NCBI RefSeq assembly: GCF_963666675.1
Contig: NZ_OY762929.1
Coordinates: 1-64,000 of the forward strand
Direction of reading: 5' to 3'
DNA from: an uncultured Desulfobacter sp.
Lineage (GTDB): Bacteria; Desulfobacterota; Desulfobacteria; Desulfobacterales; Desulfobacteraceae
DNA: 64,000 nucleotides
Part shown: piece after piece, positions 43,431 through 51,582 of the stretch
Layout of the letters: each line of letters starts with the position of its first letter
How positions within the stretch are numbered: the stretch's first letter is position 1
Position numbers and translations under genes: made by a program
Notes under the pieces: model-generated
Told to the model about the DNA's origin: nothing
The model's database searches: none
The model's input: only the letters and a program-made list of their open reading frames with translations

Positions 43431-45002
43431 TTACTTGATCACTTTTAGATGCCCCCGTCGTTTCGGTGAAGGTTTTGGTAGCTTTGTAGCCGGAACCTCA
43501 CCATGTTGATAAAGAGCCCGGTGATTACGTTCGTATTCGCAGGCTTCATGAAAATTCCAATACTCATCAAAATCGTTACTACTCCGCAAGGCACGCAGAC
43601 GCAACACTGCTTCAGCACTGGACAACCGCCATTTGGCACCAGTTATATCCATTCGGTCCTTTACAAGATGACGACATGCGCCCTCAATAACTCCTGTGGC
43701 AATAGGGAGGCCAAGGTCAAGATAATGATGGTATTCAAGGTACGGTGCTTTATTTTTCAAATACGTTGCGCAGGCTTCTACAGGTTTACGTTGTTTGTCT
43801 GTAAATTTTTTTAATGTAGCACTTCTACGCATCCCCCCTGCCATCAATCCGGCCTTGCCATCGAGTACTTTAGCCAAGCGGTACTGGACCCATTTTTCAA
43901 GCTCCGGGCCGGATTTGGGATGAAATGCCCTGCCAGCTTTCCAGAGGTATTCAATAACATGAATAATATCAACAATGATCGTAAGGGCCACATTTTGTCT
44001 TTTGGCCATACGTTTCAGGATTCGTAGTTGTTGATTTTCGCCGTCCACTAAGGCAACCCAATGTTTTTCGTGGTTGGGATCACGGTGGGAGGCCTCAGAA
44101 AAGGCCGATGCAATGACCTGCTCGGCTGATTTTTCAAGGCTTGCCCATACACGCTTTTGTTCCGGGTGAGGGCTTGTTTTTGTATTCGACTTGTCATTCC
44201 CCGGAAGCAAGTCTTGGGGCGTACGTTTAAACGTATCTATAGTATATACAGCGGCAACGGTTGCCATTCGCTTGGCATTTTTCTTTTCCCCTTTGGATAG
44301 CCGGCTTTCCATCTGAGGCTTTCGTTTCCGGGCAGCTTTCCGGGTTTGTTCCCGCAGGTCCTGCTCATGCATTACCACGCCCTTACCATCGGTGGTGATT
44401 ACCAGTATTGGACCAGTAACTGTCTCATCCGCCGGGCTGCATTGCCGTATTTCATAAAATGCGTCAAAATCCCGAGCTGCTCGCTGTGTTAACTCTTCTA
44501 CCTGACGTTTGGGAATATCGGCTCCAGTGGTTTTCTTGATCGTTTCGACAGTCTCGTCAAAAGAACTCTTTGAAGCGTTTTCAGCCACACGGCGACGAAG
44601 TTCGAGGGAATAAAGTTCTGGGGGAAGATTCAATCGGGCATCCAACGGGTGCAAACTTGCCACGCCCTTGTTTCCATATCCGGCACGACTTTCCGATACC
44701 GTTCCAAATACGGTTTCGATTTTTCGATCCTGTGGCCTCACTTTCGGTCGAACAATGCCATCGGCTCCACAGACCGGCTCTTCACAATGACTGGGACCGA
44801 GCTTGTCTAAATGTTCCTGAAGCAGGATGCGCATCAGCTCACGTCCTCGTTTTTCAAGTGCTTGTTCCAAATCACTGAGTTTCACTGAATGATTCTCCTT
44901 GGAATTAAGAAAATTGACAATATCATCATAGCATTTTTGCCCCGGATCAATGACGGGGGAAGGTAAATGCTCCACAGCAGAAAGGGAAACCGCTGGATTC
45001 AT
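43431..45002 (-). CDS. ISKra4-family transposase
   Basis: A 523-residue transposase with signature blocks of ISKra4: LVITTDGKGVVMHEQDLREQ (first Asp), HWVALVDGENQQLRILKRM with a second Asp, IIVDIIHVIEYLWKAGRAFHP, and a C-terminal YLDLGLPIATGVIEGACRHLVKDRMDITGAKWRLSSAEAVLRLRALR containing the final Glu. Catalytic blocks look intact. Its start overlaps the DUF4338 stop. Confidence 0.92.
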   Translation of the reverse strand: MNPAVSLSAVEHLPSPVIDPGQKCYDDIVNFLNSKENHSVKLSDLEQALEKRGRELMRILLQEHLDKLGPSHCEEPVCGADGIVRPKVRPQDRKIETVFGTVSESRAGYGNKGVASLHPLDARLNLPPELYSLELRRRVAENASKSSFDETVETIKKTTGADIPKRQVEELTQRAARDFDAFYEIRQCSPADETVTGPILVITTDGKGVVMHEQDLREQTRKAARKRKPQMESRLSKGEKKNAKRMATVAAVYTIDTFKRTPQDLLPGNDKSNTKTSPHPEQKRVWASLEKSAEQVIASAFSEASHRDPNHEKHWVALVDGENQQLRILKRMAKRQNVALTIIVDIIHVIEYLWKAGRAFHPKSGPELEKWVQYRLAKVLDGKAGLMAGGMRRSATLKKFTDKQRKPVEACATYLKNKAPYLEYHHYLDLGLPIATGVIEGACRHLVKDRMDITGAKWRLSSAEAVLRLRALRSSNDFDEYWNFHEACEYERNHRALYQHGEVPATKLPKPSPKRRGHLKVIK

Positions 45003-45886
45003 ATCCCCTCCCTGAGTTGGTGAACAGCATCTTTTTCCAGTGGATATACTAATATGGTTTTTACATCAGCGCCATGACGTTTGCCGAATCGGTCCATGCG
45101 CCCACGACCAGTGGTTTTCCCCAACTCAATCCAGGTCGATGCCCGATAACAGCCACCGTGGAATTGTTGTCGATCCACCAATGTCTCTACCAGCATGGGT
45201 TTAAGACCATACTGCTGTTCCCAATCATCTCTGAGTTCCCGGAGACTACATGACAGTATCATGCTCGCTAAATTTTGGATGGGAGCAAGGATCAGAAAAC
45301 GGCTGTTGTTCACCACCTTTTGTAGAGCGACCTTACGCCTTTCATCTGTCCAACCGATCCATTCATCGCGAGCACGCATCCGCCAGGCAGGGCTTGAGAA
45401 CTGGATGCACCCCACAATTTCTCGATGGGGACGGTTTACATAAATCAGATACTGCAATCTGGCGCCAAAAGGCATTGCATATCCCAGGTAATGATGGCGA
45501 CCGATGAGTTCCTTAAACAGATCCCTCTGCTCTCGATTCTGAACCCGCTGTATCTCAAGAGGTGTAAATTCTTCTACGCTGCCACGCAAAGTGCTGTGGG
45601 GTTGCTTACAGGGTGTTTGGGGAATACTCTTGTGAAAAACGATCTTTGTTTGTTGTTTCTTTTCAGGAAGGGTTAGAGCTCCCTTGGCCTCTAAAAGCTC
45701 CAAAAAATCACTACATTCCCGGACTTTTAGCCGATCATTAGGGCGTTTCCATTCCAGAAGTTCGCATACGGTATGTGCCAGTTCTCGTCGGCTAAGGCCT
45801 CCACAGGTAGCAACGACTTCCTGGATTAATGCGATTTCTTTACCGGTAAACTTTCGACCACAAAAGGTTTGTTGCTTGATTTGCAT
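44999..45886 (-). CDS. DUF4338 (DruA-like) protein, copy 2
   Basis: A 295-residue protein nearly identical to copy 1 at 16801-17688 (differences GRVEEF/GSVEEF and LEVQ/LEIQ). Being inside the target-duplicated unit shows that DUF4338 is part of the transposon and travels with the transposase. Whether it assists transposition or protects the host against competing DNA is not known. Confidence 0.87.
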   Translation of the reverse strand: MQIKQQTFCGRKFTGKEIALIQEVVATCGGLSRRELAHTVCELLEWKRPNDRLKVRECSDFLELLEAKGALTLPEKKQQTKIVFHKSIPQTPCKQPHSTLRGSVEEFTPLEIQRVQNREQRDLFKELIGRHHYLGYAMPFGARLQYLIYVNRPHREIVGCIQFSSPAWRMRARDEWIGWTDERRKVALQKVVNNSRFLILAPIQNLASMILSCSLRELRDDWEQQYGLKPMLVETLVDRQQFHGGCYRASTWIELGKTTGRGRMDRFGKRHGADVKTILVYPLEKDAVHQLREGI

Positions 45887-46073
45887 GTCATCTACCTCCC
45901 GCTATTCTTTCATAACGGAATTATGACTCGCTGTCCAGGAAATTTTTGCAATTTACATCAGATAGTCACTGACAAATGAATTATCTTGCTGGAAAGCAGC
46001 ATAAAAATAAGACTAACAACCCTGAACACCTTTAATGACCATGGCTTTCATATGTTTCAAAAGAGCCGCACCC

Positions 46074-46265
46074 AACCAAATCAGGAATAAAATCGGAAAT
46101 ATCTGATTCCGGCGGATCATGGTTGCGTATATCCCAAAGTTCAAGATGACGTAAAATTTTTTCGATAAGGTATAGCTCCTCAATGAAGGCTACTATTTTC
46201 ATGGAACCCTCGCATTTGGGGCATATAAGAGGATTTCCGGGGACACCGTACTTAATTCTAAACAA
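46074..46265 (-). pseudogene. IS91-family transposase C-terminal fragment
   Basis: The frame carries NPLICPKCEGSMKIVAFIEELYLIEKILRHLELWD, the zinc-finger and tail typical of the end of IS91-family (Y2 rolling-circle) transposases. The bulk of the gene is missing upstream and the final codons lie across the ISKra4-type insertion. Confidence 0.75.
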
Positions 46266-46321
46266 TTAAATATTAAATATGTCCCCCGAATTATCCCATG
46301 GGGACTTTAAAGCATGGGTTT

Positions 46322-46879
46322 GACTGGGGAGCAATTCCTGGAAATTCGTTCAATGGTAACTCCGGTGTCTATATCAATGGTCGTCACCTGGCAATGGCCG
46401 AGGTTCAGTTCTATGCCGTTCAATAAGGATTTCAGTTGCCTCGGGGACCATACTGGATGGATGCCCAGGGTAACGCGGGTATTGAGGGCGGCAAGCATGC
46501 GCCGCAAAGAGAAAGACGGCCCAGTAATGTTCCGCAAACGGGAGGGGGTGGCGACCCTGAGCTGGTCGGTCGTTGCAGGGGGTCAACAGACACCGTGAAT
46601 GGCTTTATCACTCACCTTGGCTGGCAATTCAACGCTGATGGAACTGTGCAGTATGGTGCGTTGGTGCTTGTGAATAGGAAGGTGGGCAGCACACGCGCCG
46701 GGGGGCTGACAGACCGAAATGTTGATCACGGTGTCTGGAAAACCTCCAACGGGCGGTTGCAGATTCAGTGGCAGGATGGAGATACGACTGATGTGCTGTA
46801 CAGTTTTTATGACAACCAGCTGGTCTTCCGTAATCCGCATACTAAGAAGCTGATCAATTATTACCCGCGTGTACGTTGA
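46322..46879 (+). pseudogene. truncated hypothetical gene with internal stop
   Basis: One frame reads DWGAIPGNSFNGNSGVYINGRHLAMAEVQFYAVQ, then a TAA, then GFQLPRGPYWMDAQGNAGIEGG and, after a Pro/Gly linker, a lipocalin-like tail (HLGWQFNADGTVQYGALVLV ... GVWKTSNGRLQIQWQDGD ... VFRNPHTKKLINYYPRVR). The conserved text on both sides of the stop shows a once continuous protein. The N-terminus is missing at the IS91 remnant. Function unknown. Confidence 0.6.
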
Positions 46880-47240
46880 GCAATCAACATTTGCATCCAT
46901 CGGCACGTGAACCGAGAACACCCTGTAATGGAAATCATCATTTCTGTTGCAGGGTGTTTACAGCGTTTCACTTTACAGTACATTTTATTGTTGCCGGAGC
47001 CTGGGGTAAATGCCTGTGCGTCTTTGATATTTGCCTGATTCTTCATTTTACACATGTTCCCATGCGCTTTGGCCTGCATCCGGCCGGGACGCGTTAAAAG
47101 CATCACGGTCTGAAAATCATTATGTTTAAATATGAAATTTTGGATCGATGCGATAGACTGTAAGTAAGTCGGGCCTGGATGTTGATAGGCCGGGTCCATT
47201 AAACGGCTTTTATATTAAAACCAATTTGTCGGGGAAAATC
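46880..47240. other. intergenic stretch with one hairpin
   Basis: No gene is apparent. AACACCCTG (about 46918) pairs with CAGGGTGTT (about 46951) as a likely terminator for the broken gene. GGGCCTGGATGTTGATAGGCCGGG near 47178 is a second weak hairpin. A promoter for the downstream gene should lie here but was not identified. Confidence 0.45.
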
Positions 47241-48020
47241 ATGAAGGATGACGCGCTTAAAAAATATCGGTATTTTCTCAAAGATAGCATCCGTAAAACA
47301 ATTGCCTTTCAGTTTACGGATCAAAACCAGGGTATTCCGGTGCCGCCCATTGAAAAATTATGTCCTGGGGATGCAACCCTAATAGATCTTCCCGGTCCTG
47401 ATGAATGGAAACGTATCCCCAATGTTGATCTCACACAGGCCATCGGCAACAGAAAAAGCCATCGGGTGTATCTGGATCAAAGTCTTTCCAGGGAAGAATT
47501 GGCGTATCTGTTGTGGTGTACCCAGGGGGTCAGGGGTAAACGATTCCAGGGCCACGCATACCGAACCGTTCCTTCTGCCGGATGCCGCCATGCATTTGAA
47601 ACCTATCTGGCCGTTTTTAATGTGAACGATATTGAGCCGGGCGTATACAGATATTTACCCCTTTCCCATCAACTGGTATTTGAATTTGAGGATGAACTGC
47701 TGTCGGAAAAGATGATCATAGCTTCCCTTAACCAGCCTTACCCTGGCAAATCAGCCGTCACGTTCATCTGGTCTGCCGTGCCGTATAGGATGGAGTGGCG
47801 GTATGGGTTGGCAGCCCATAAGGTCATTGCGCTGGATGCGGGTCATGTATGCCAGAATTTATACCTTGCCTGTGAAGCTGTTAATGCCGGCACCTGTGCC
47901 ATCGCGGCCTATGACCAGGAAGAATTGGATGACCTGCTTGGCCTTGATGGTGAAGAAGAATTTTCGATATATCTTGCCCCTGTGGGAAAGGTGAAGGGGA
48001 AGAAAAAAAGAACGCGTTAA
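47241..48020 (+). CDS. SagB/ThcOx-type nitroreductase-family oxidoreductase
   Basis: About 259 residues. The FMN-binding nitroreductase fold is visible as NRKSHRVYLDQSLSREELAYLLWCTQG, TVPSAGCRHAFETYLAVFNV, GVYRYLP, and the C-terminal ALDAGHVCQNLYLACEAVNAGTCAIAAYDQEELDDLLGLDGEEEFSIYLAPVGK. This matches the SagB subfamily (azoline dehydrogenases and relatives). No cyclodehydratase (SagC/D) or precursor peptide is nearby, so it is probably a stand-alone enzyme of unknown substrate. ATG 47241 is preferred over an upstream TTG. Confidence 0.85.
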   Translation: MKDDALKKYRYFLKDSIRKTIAFQFTDQNQGIPVPPIEKLCPGDATLIDLPGPDEWKRIPNVDLTQAIGNRKSHRVYLDQSLSREELAYLLWCTQGVRGKRFQGHAYRTVPSAGCRHAFETYLAVFNVNDIEPGVYRYLPLSHQLVFEFEDELLSEKMIIASLNQPYPGKSAVTFIWSAVPYRMEWRYGLAAHKVIALDAGHVCQNLYLACEAVNAGTCAIAAYDQEELDDLLGLDGEEEFSIYLAPVGKVKGKKKRTR

Positions 48021-48123
48021 GCCAAAGACGGGCGTCTGAAATTAAGTGCGGGCCCCAAGATTCATATTGAGATGAAATATTATCTTGGGGCCCTCCGAGA
48101 CATTGATCGTTTGGCTGTGGGGC

Positions 48124-49038
48124 CTATTTGGTATTAATCATTTTTTCGACGGCATCAAGTGCCTTGATGCGGATATCTTCGTCAACCGTTACCCGGCCGG
48201 ACATGTTTTCAAGGCAGTCCAAAATGTCCTGTAATTGCGTTTTTTTCATGTCTGCACACATCAGTTGATCTGACGCCGGGAAAAAAGTCTTTTCCGGGTA
48301 TGCCTTTGAAATGGGGTGGAGCAGGCCTGTTTCCGTGCCGATAATAAACTGCTCGGCCGGACTTTCTCCGACAAACCGGATCATTCCAGATGTGGACTGG
48401 ATGCTGTCGGCAAGTTCAAGCACCTCCGGGATGCACTCCGGGTGGGCGACAAACATGGCGTCGGGGTGGGCGGCTTTTGCGGCTTTGACCGCTTCAGCAC
48501 TTAAATCGTTGTGAAAAGGACAGTAGCCGTCCCAGAAATGAACCTTTTTATCGGTATGGGCCGCCGCATACCGGGCCAGATTGCGGTCCGGCGTCATGAG
48601 CACTTCATCGGCCTCCAATGAATTGAGCACCTTGACCACGTTGGCCGAGGTGCAGCAGATATCCGAGACTGCCTTTACGGCGGCGGATGAGTTGACGTAG
48701 GTAATAACAGGAATGCCGCCAAGCTCTTCTTTGCGCTTGACCAGTGCCTCGGGGGTAACCATGTCTGCCATGGGGCACCCTGCATCGGGATTGGGCATGA
48801 GCACGATTTTATCCGGACACAGAATGGCTGCCGTTTCAGCCATAAAGCGCACACCGCAGCAGACAATAATGTCCGCATCCGTGGCAGCCGCCTTGATGCT
48901 CATTTCAAGGGAATCGCCGCACAGATCAGCGACATCCTGGATCGGTGCGGATTGGTAATTGTGGGCCAGGATAATCGCCTTTTTGGTCTTGGCCAGATCC
49001 CGGATCTTCTGGTGGAGTGTGGAATTTGTAGTCGTCAT
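48124..49038 (-). CDS. nadA: quinolinate synthase NadA (canonical)
   Basis: A 304-residue NadA that condenses iminoaspartate with dihydroxyacetone phosphate to quinolinate in NAD synthesis. It has all expected motifs: LAHNYQSAPIQD, three cluster cysteines (AGCPMAD, GYCPFHND, LMCADMKK), ITYVNSSAAVKA, CCTSANV, AHPECIPEV, STSGMIRF and GTETGLLHPISKAYP. Its start overlaps the lolA stop (ATGA). No nadB or nadC is in the window. It serves here as the reference for the two divergent paralogues at 31907-34313. Confidence 0.96.
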   Translation of the reverse strand: MTTTNSTLHQKIRDLAKTKKAIILAHNYQSAPIQDVADLCGDSLEMSIKAAATDADIIVCCGVRFMAETAAILCPDKIVLMPNPDAGCPMADMVTPEALVKRKEELGGIPVITYVNSSAAVKAVSDICCTSANVVKVLNSLEADEVLMTPDRNLARYAAAHTDKKVHFWDGYCPFHNDLSAEAVKAAKAAHPDAMFVAHPECIPEVLELADSIQSTSGMIRFVGESPAEQFIIGTETGLLHPISKAYPEKTFFPASDQLMCADMKKTQLQDILDCLENMSGRVTVDEDIRIKALDAVEKMINTK

Positions 49039-49703
49039 TGCTCTATTTCTATAATTTCAGTCCCTGGTGGGGGGGTAAATTCAAATATCTGTTCGTCTAT
49101 TGCACTGAACTGGATATTGGTGAATATAAATTTAGTGGTATCTCCGTAAATATTTTCGGTTTCCACGACTGGAATTTCATATCCTGGAAGATCCACGGTA
49201 ATACGTATTTTTGCAAGTTCAGGCGTTTGTTTTTTAGGCGTCAGTATCAGTTGAGTAAAATCGTCACCCGATTCACCCGGTTTAACGGTAAACTCTTCTC
49301 GAATTTTGCGAATATCGGCCAGAAATGCGCCGCCGGAGCCGGATTGGAAGAAGGGGGCGGCATCGCCTTTCATCACCTGGTTTTCTTCGGGGCGGTAGAT
49401 CCACAGTTCTTTTCCATTGGTGATGATTTCATGGTTGTCTGAACTTTCATATGCCCATTTCATTTTGCCCGGGTGGCTGAACCAGGCCCTGCCTTGGGCG
49501 GTTTCCGTCACATCCAGGGCGGTCAAATGCGAGGCTTGTTCAAAATCGGCACTGAAACTTTTATTGGCGTATTTTGCTTCAATGCCCGAAACGATCCGGG
49601 CGGTTTCGTTGTCAAGGGACGGGGCGGCGTAGCAGGGCAAGGCTGTCAGTATCATGGAGGTCAAGACCACTGCCCATGTGTTAAAATGTTTGACCGATGT
49701 CAT
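49035..49703 (-). CDS. lolA: outer membrane lipoprotein carrier protein LolA
   Basis: A 222-residue periplasmic protein with a signal peptide (VVLTSMILTALPCYAAP). It has the LolA core: ANKSFSADFEQASHL, GRAWFSHPGKMKWAYESSDNHEIITNGKELWIYRPEENQV. LolA shuttles lipoproteins from LolCDE to the outer membrane. It lies between the acyl-CoA synthetase gene (35-base gap) and nadA (4-base overlap), likely one transcript. Confidence 0.88.
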   Translation of the reverse strand: MTSVKHFNTWAVVLTSMILTALPCYAAPSLDNETARIVSGIEAKYANKSFSADFEQASHLTALDVTETAQGRAWFSHPGKMKWAYESSDNHEIITNGKELWIYRPEENQVMKGDAAPFFQSGSGGAFLADIRKIREEFTVKPGESGDDFTQLILTPKKQTPELAKIRITVDLPGYEIPVVETENIYGDTTKFIFTNIQFSAIDEQIFEFTPPPGTEIIEIEQ

Positions 49704-49738
49704 TTTATTTCCCTCTTATGTAAACGTTCCAATGGTGG

Positions 49739-51328
49739 TTATTTGAGCAGAATTTTCATGGCTTTGCGTTTGTCTTCGGCGTAAATTCTGCGCAGCTTGG
49801 GTTTCTCGATTTTGCCGGTGGGGTTCCTGGGCACATCGCCGAAAAATATTTTTTTCAGTTGTTTGTACCTGGGAAGTTCGCTCTGGAAATCAAGGATATC
49901 CTGTTCGCACATCATGGTATTGGGCTTGAGGCTGATTATGCCGGCAGGGATTTCCCCCAAACGTTCGTCGGGCACGCCGATCACCGCAATATCCCGTATC
50001 TTTTCATGTTTGAGAAAGAAATTTTCAATTTCCACAGGAAAAATGTTTTCACCGCCGTAGATGATCACATCTTTTTTGCGGTCCACAAGCCAGATGAATC
50101 CGTCCTTGTCGTATCTGGCCATGTCTCCGGTATATAGCCAACCGTTTTTTATGGTTTTTGCCGTGGCTTCGGGGTTTTTGTAATATTCCTTCATCATTCC
50201 CGGGCCTTTGACAATCAGCTCGCCTGTTTCACCAAAGGGCAGGCGGCTGCCCTGCTTGTCCACGATCTGGGCCTGCCAGCCGTATCCGGGAATACCGATG
50301 GGCCCGATTCTGTCTGCGTTTTCCACCCCTAAATGAACACACCCGGGTCCGGAGGATTCAGTCAGGCCGTAATTGGTGTCGTAGTCCTGACCCGGGAAAT
50401 GTTTGCGCCAATTGCGGATCAGGCTTGGGGGGACGGGTTGGGCACCAATGTGCATGAGGCGCCACTGGGAAAGGGTGTGATCGGCGGGCTTGATCCGGCC
50501 GTCTTCAATGGCAATGAGGATGTCATGGGCCCAGGGCACCAGCAGCCACACAATGGTGCATTTTTCTTCGGAGACGGCTTCAATGATCCATTCCGACTTG
50601 ACACCGTTGAGCAGGACGCATTTACCCCCCACCAGAAAAGAACCCATCCAGTGCATTTTAGCACCTGTATGGTAAAGGGGCGGAATGCACAGGAATACGT
50701 CATCATGGGTCTGGCCGTGGTGGTCGTGTTCCACATTACATGCGTGCATTAACGCCTTGTGGGTATGCAGCACCGCCTTGGGGGTGCCGGTGGTGCCGGA
50801 GGTGAAATACAAGGCCGCATCATCTTCAGGGGTGAGTTCGACATTCGGGGGAGTGGTTCCGTCTGCCTCACAGATGAATTGGTTAAACGCACAGGCCCAG
50901 GCCGGGCAGTCCTCTTCCGGTCCTGTATAGATCCACAATTTTACAAACTCGGATAATTCCTGTCTGACTTTCTCTATCCGCTCCACAAATTCAGGGCCGA
51001 AAACAAATACCTTGGCCGCTGCGGTCACGGTACACAACCGGATTTTGTCCGACTCAAACCTGAAATTCAAGGGTGCGATCCACGCCCCGGTGTATAAAAC
51101 ACCAAAATAGATGGGCAGCCACGCCAGGCTGTTGGTCATAAGCTGAACCACGGTATCGCCCTTTTTGATGCCCTTTGCCTCCAGTGCATTGGCGGTCTGG
51201 ACGCTTTGCCGGTAAAAATCGGACCAGGTGATCTCTGCACGCCGGCCTGTAGCCGGGGTTCGTTCGATTAACGCTTCTTTGTCCGGGTAAAGTGTGTTGT
51301 TCTGCCGGAGGATGTCGGTAATGATCAT
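49739..51328 (-). CDS. AMP-dependent acyl-CoA synthetase (ANL family)
   Basis: A 529-residue adenylate-forming enzyme: P-loop YFTSGTTGTPKAVLHTHKAL (about residues 193-212), A5 motif YDTNYGLTESSG, NGWLYTGDMARYDKDGFIWLVDRKKDVIIYGGENIFPVEIE (A7-A8), and the catalytic Lys in PRNPTGKIEKPKLR near the C-terminus. It would activate a fatty or aromatic acid to its CoA thioester. The substrate cannot be read from the sequence. It heads the short transcript with lolA and nadA. Confidence 0.92.
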   Translation of the reverse strand: MIITDILRQNNTLYPDKEALIERTPATGRRAEITWSDFYRQSVQTANALEAKGIKKGDTVVQLMTNSLAWLPIYFGVLYTGAWIAPLNFRFESDKIRLCTVTAAAKVFVFGPEFVERIEKVRQELSEFVKLWIYTGPEEDCPAWACAFNQFICEADGTTPPNVELTPEDDAALYFTSGTTGTPKAVLHTHKALMHACNVEHDHHGQTHDDVFLCIPPLYHTGAKMHWMGSFLVGGKCVLLNGVKSEWIIEAVSEEKCTIVWLLVPWAHDILIAIEDGRIKPADHTLSQWRLMHIGAQPVPPSLIRNWRKHFPGQDYDTNYGLTESSGPGCVHLGVENADRIGPIGIPGYGWQAQIVDKQGSRLPFGETGELIVKGPGMMKEYYKNPEATAKTIKNGWLYTGDMARYDKDGFIWLVDRKKDVIIYGGENIFPVEIENFFLKHEKIRDIAVIGVPDERLGEIPAGIISLKPNTMMCEQDILDFQSELPRYKQLKKIFFGDVPRNPTGKIEKPKLRRIYAEDKRKAMKILLK

Positions 51329-51404
51329 GTATAAGTCAGTTTAATTAATTCTTAGTATTTTTAATTTTAGCTACTCTGCCCAAGGGGTTCTTTAGCAGCA
51401 GTTT

Positions 51405-51466
51405 GTGTTTGGGGTAAAAGTTGCCCAGATGCAACGCCTCAGGTGGGTGACTTTTACCCCAAACAC
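51405..51466. terminator. inverted repeat between dnaK and acyl-CoA synthetase
   Basis: GTGTTTGGGGTAAAAGT (51405-51421) and its exact complement (51450-51466) flank a 28-base loop. It lies just downstream of the dnaK terminator and upstream of the synthetase gene. Confidence 0.7.
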
Positions 51467-51469
51467 CAA

Positions 51470-51510
51470 ATAAAAAATCCTGCCGGGACACTATAGATCA
51501 CGGCAGGATT
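51470..51510 (-). terminator. dnaK terminator
   Basis: On the minus strand AATCCTGCCG/CGGCAGGATT (10-base arms, 15-base loop) is followed by TTTTTTA, a standard Rho-independent terminator 73 bases after the dnaK stop. Confidence 0.9.
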
Positions 51511-51582
51511 ATATTCAACATCAAATCCCCGCCCCGAATCAGGACATCAGAAATCAGGGCGGGTTAGTGCAATGGTCTGTTA

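Larger units (their letters stand above)
43362..46073 (-). mobile_element. complete ISKra4-type transposon with DUF4338 gene
   Basis: A 2712-bp element ending in inverted repeats GGGTGCGGCTCTTTT (43362 and, reverse strand, 46073). It is flanked by a perfect 9-bp direct repeat AACCAAATC (43353-43361 and 46074-46082), which fixes both boundaries. It encodes the DUF4338 protein and the transposase in that order, overlapping by four bases. The interrupted copy at 16614-17886 is in opposite orientation. Confidence 0.95.

Noticed and set aside
11765..46900. A matching attR for the tRNA-Glu element
   Set aside because: No second copy of the tRNA 3' end was noticed by eye up to 46.9 kb, so the right boundary of the element is left open.
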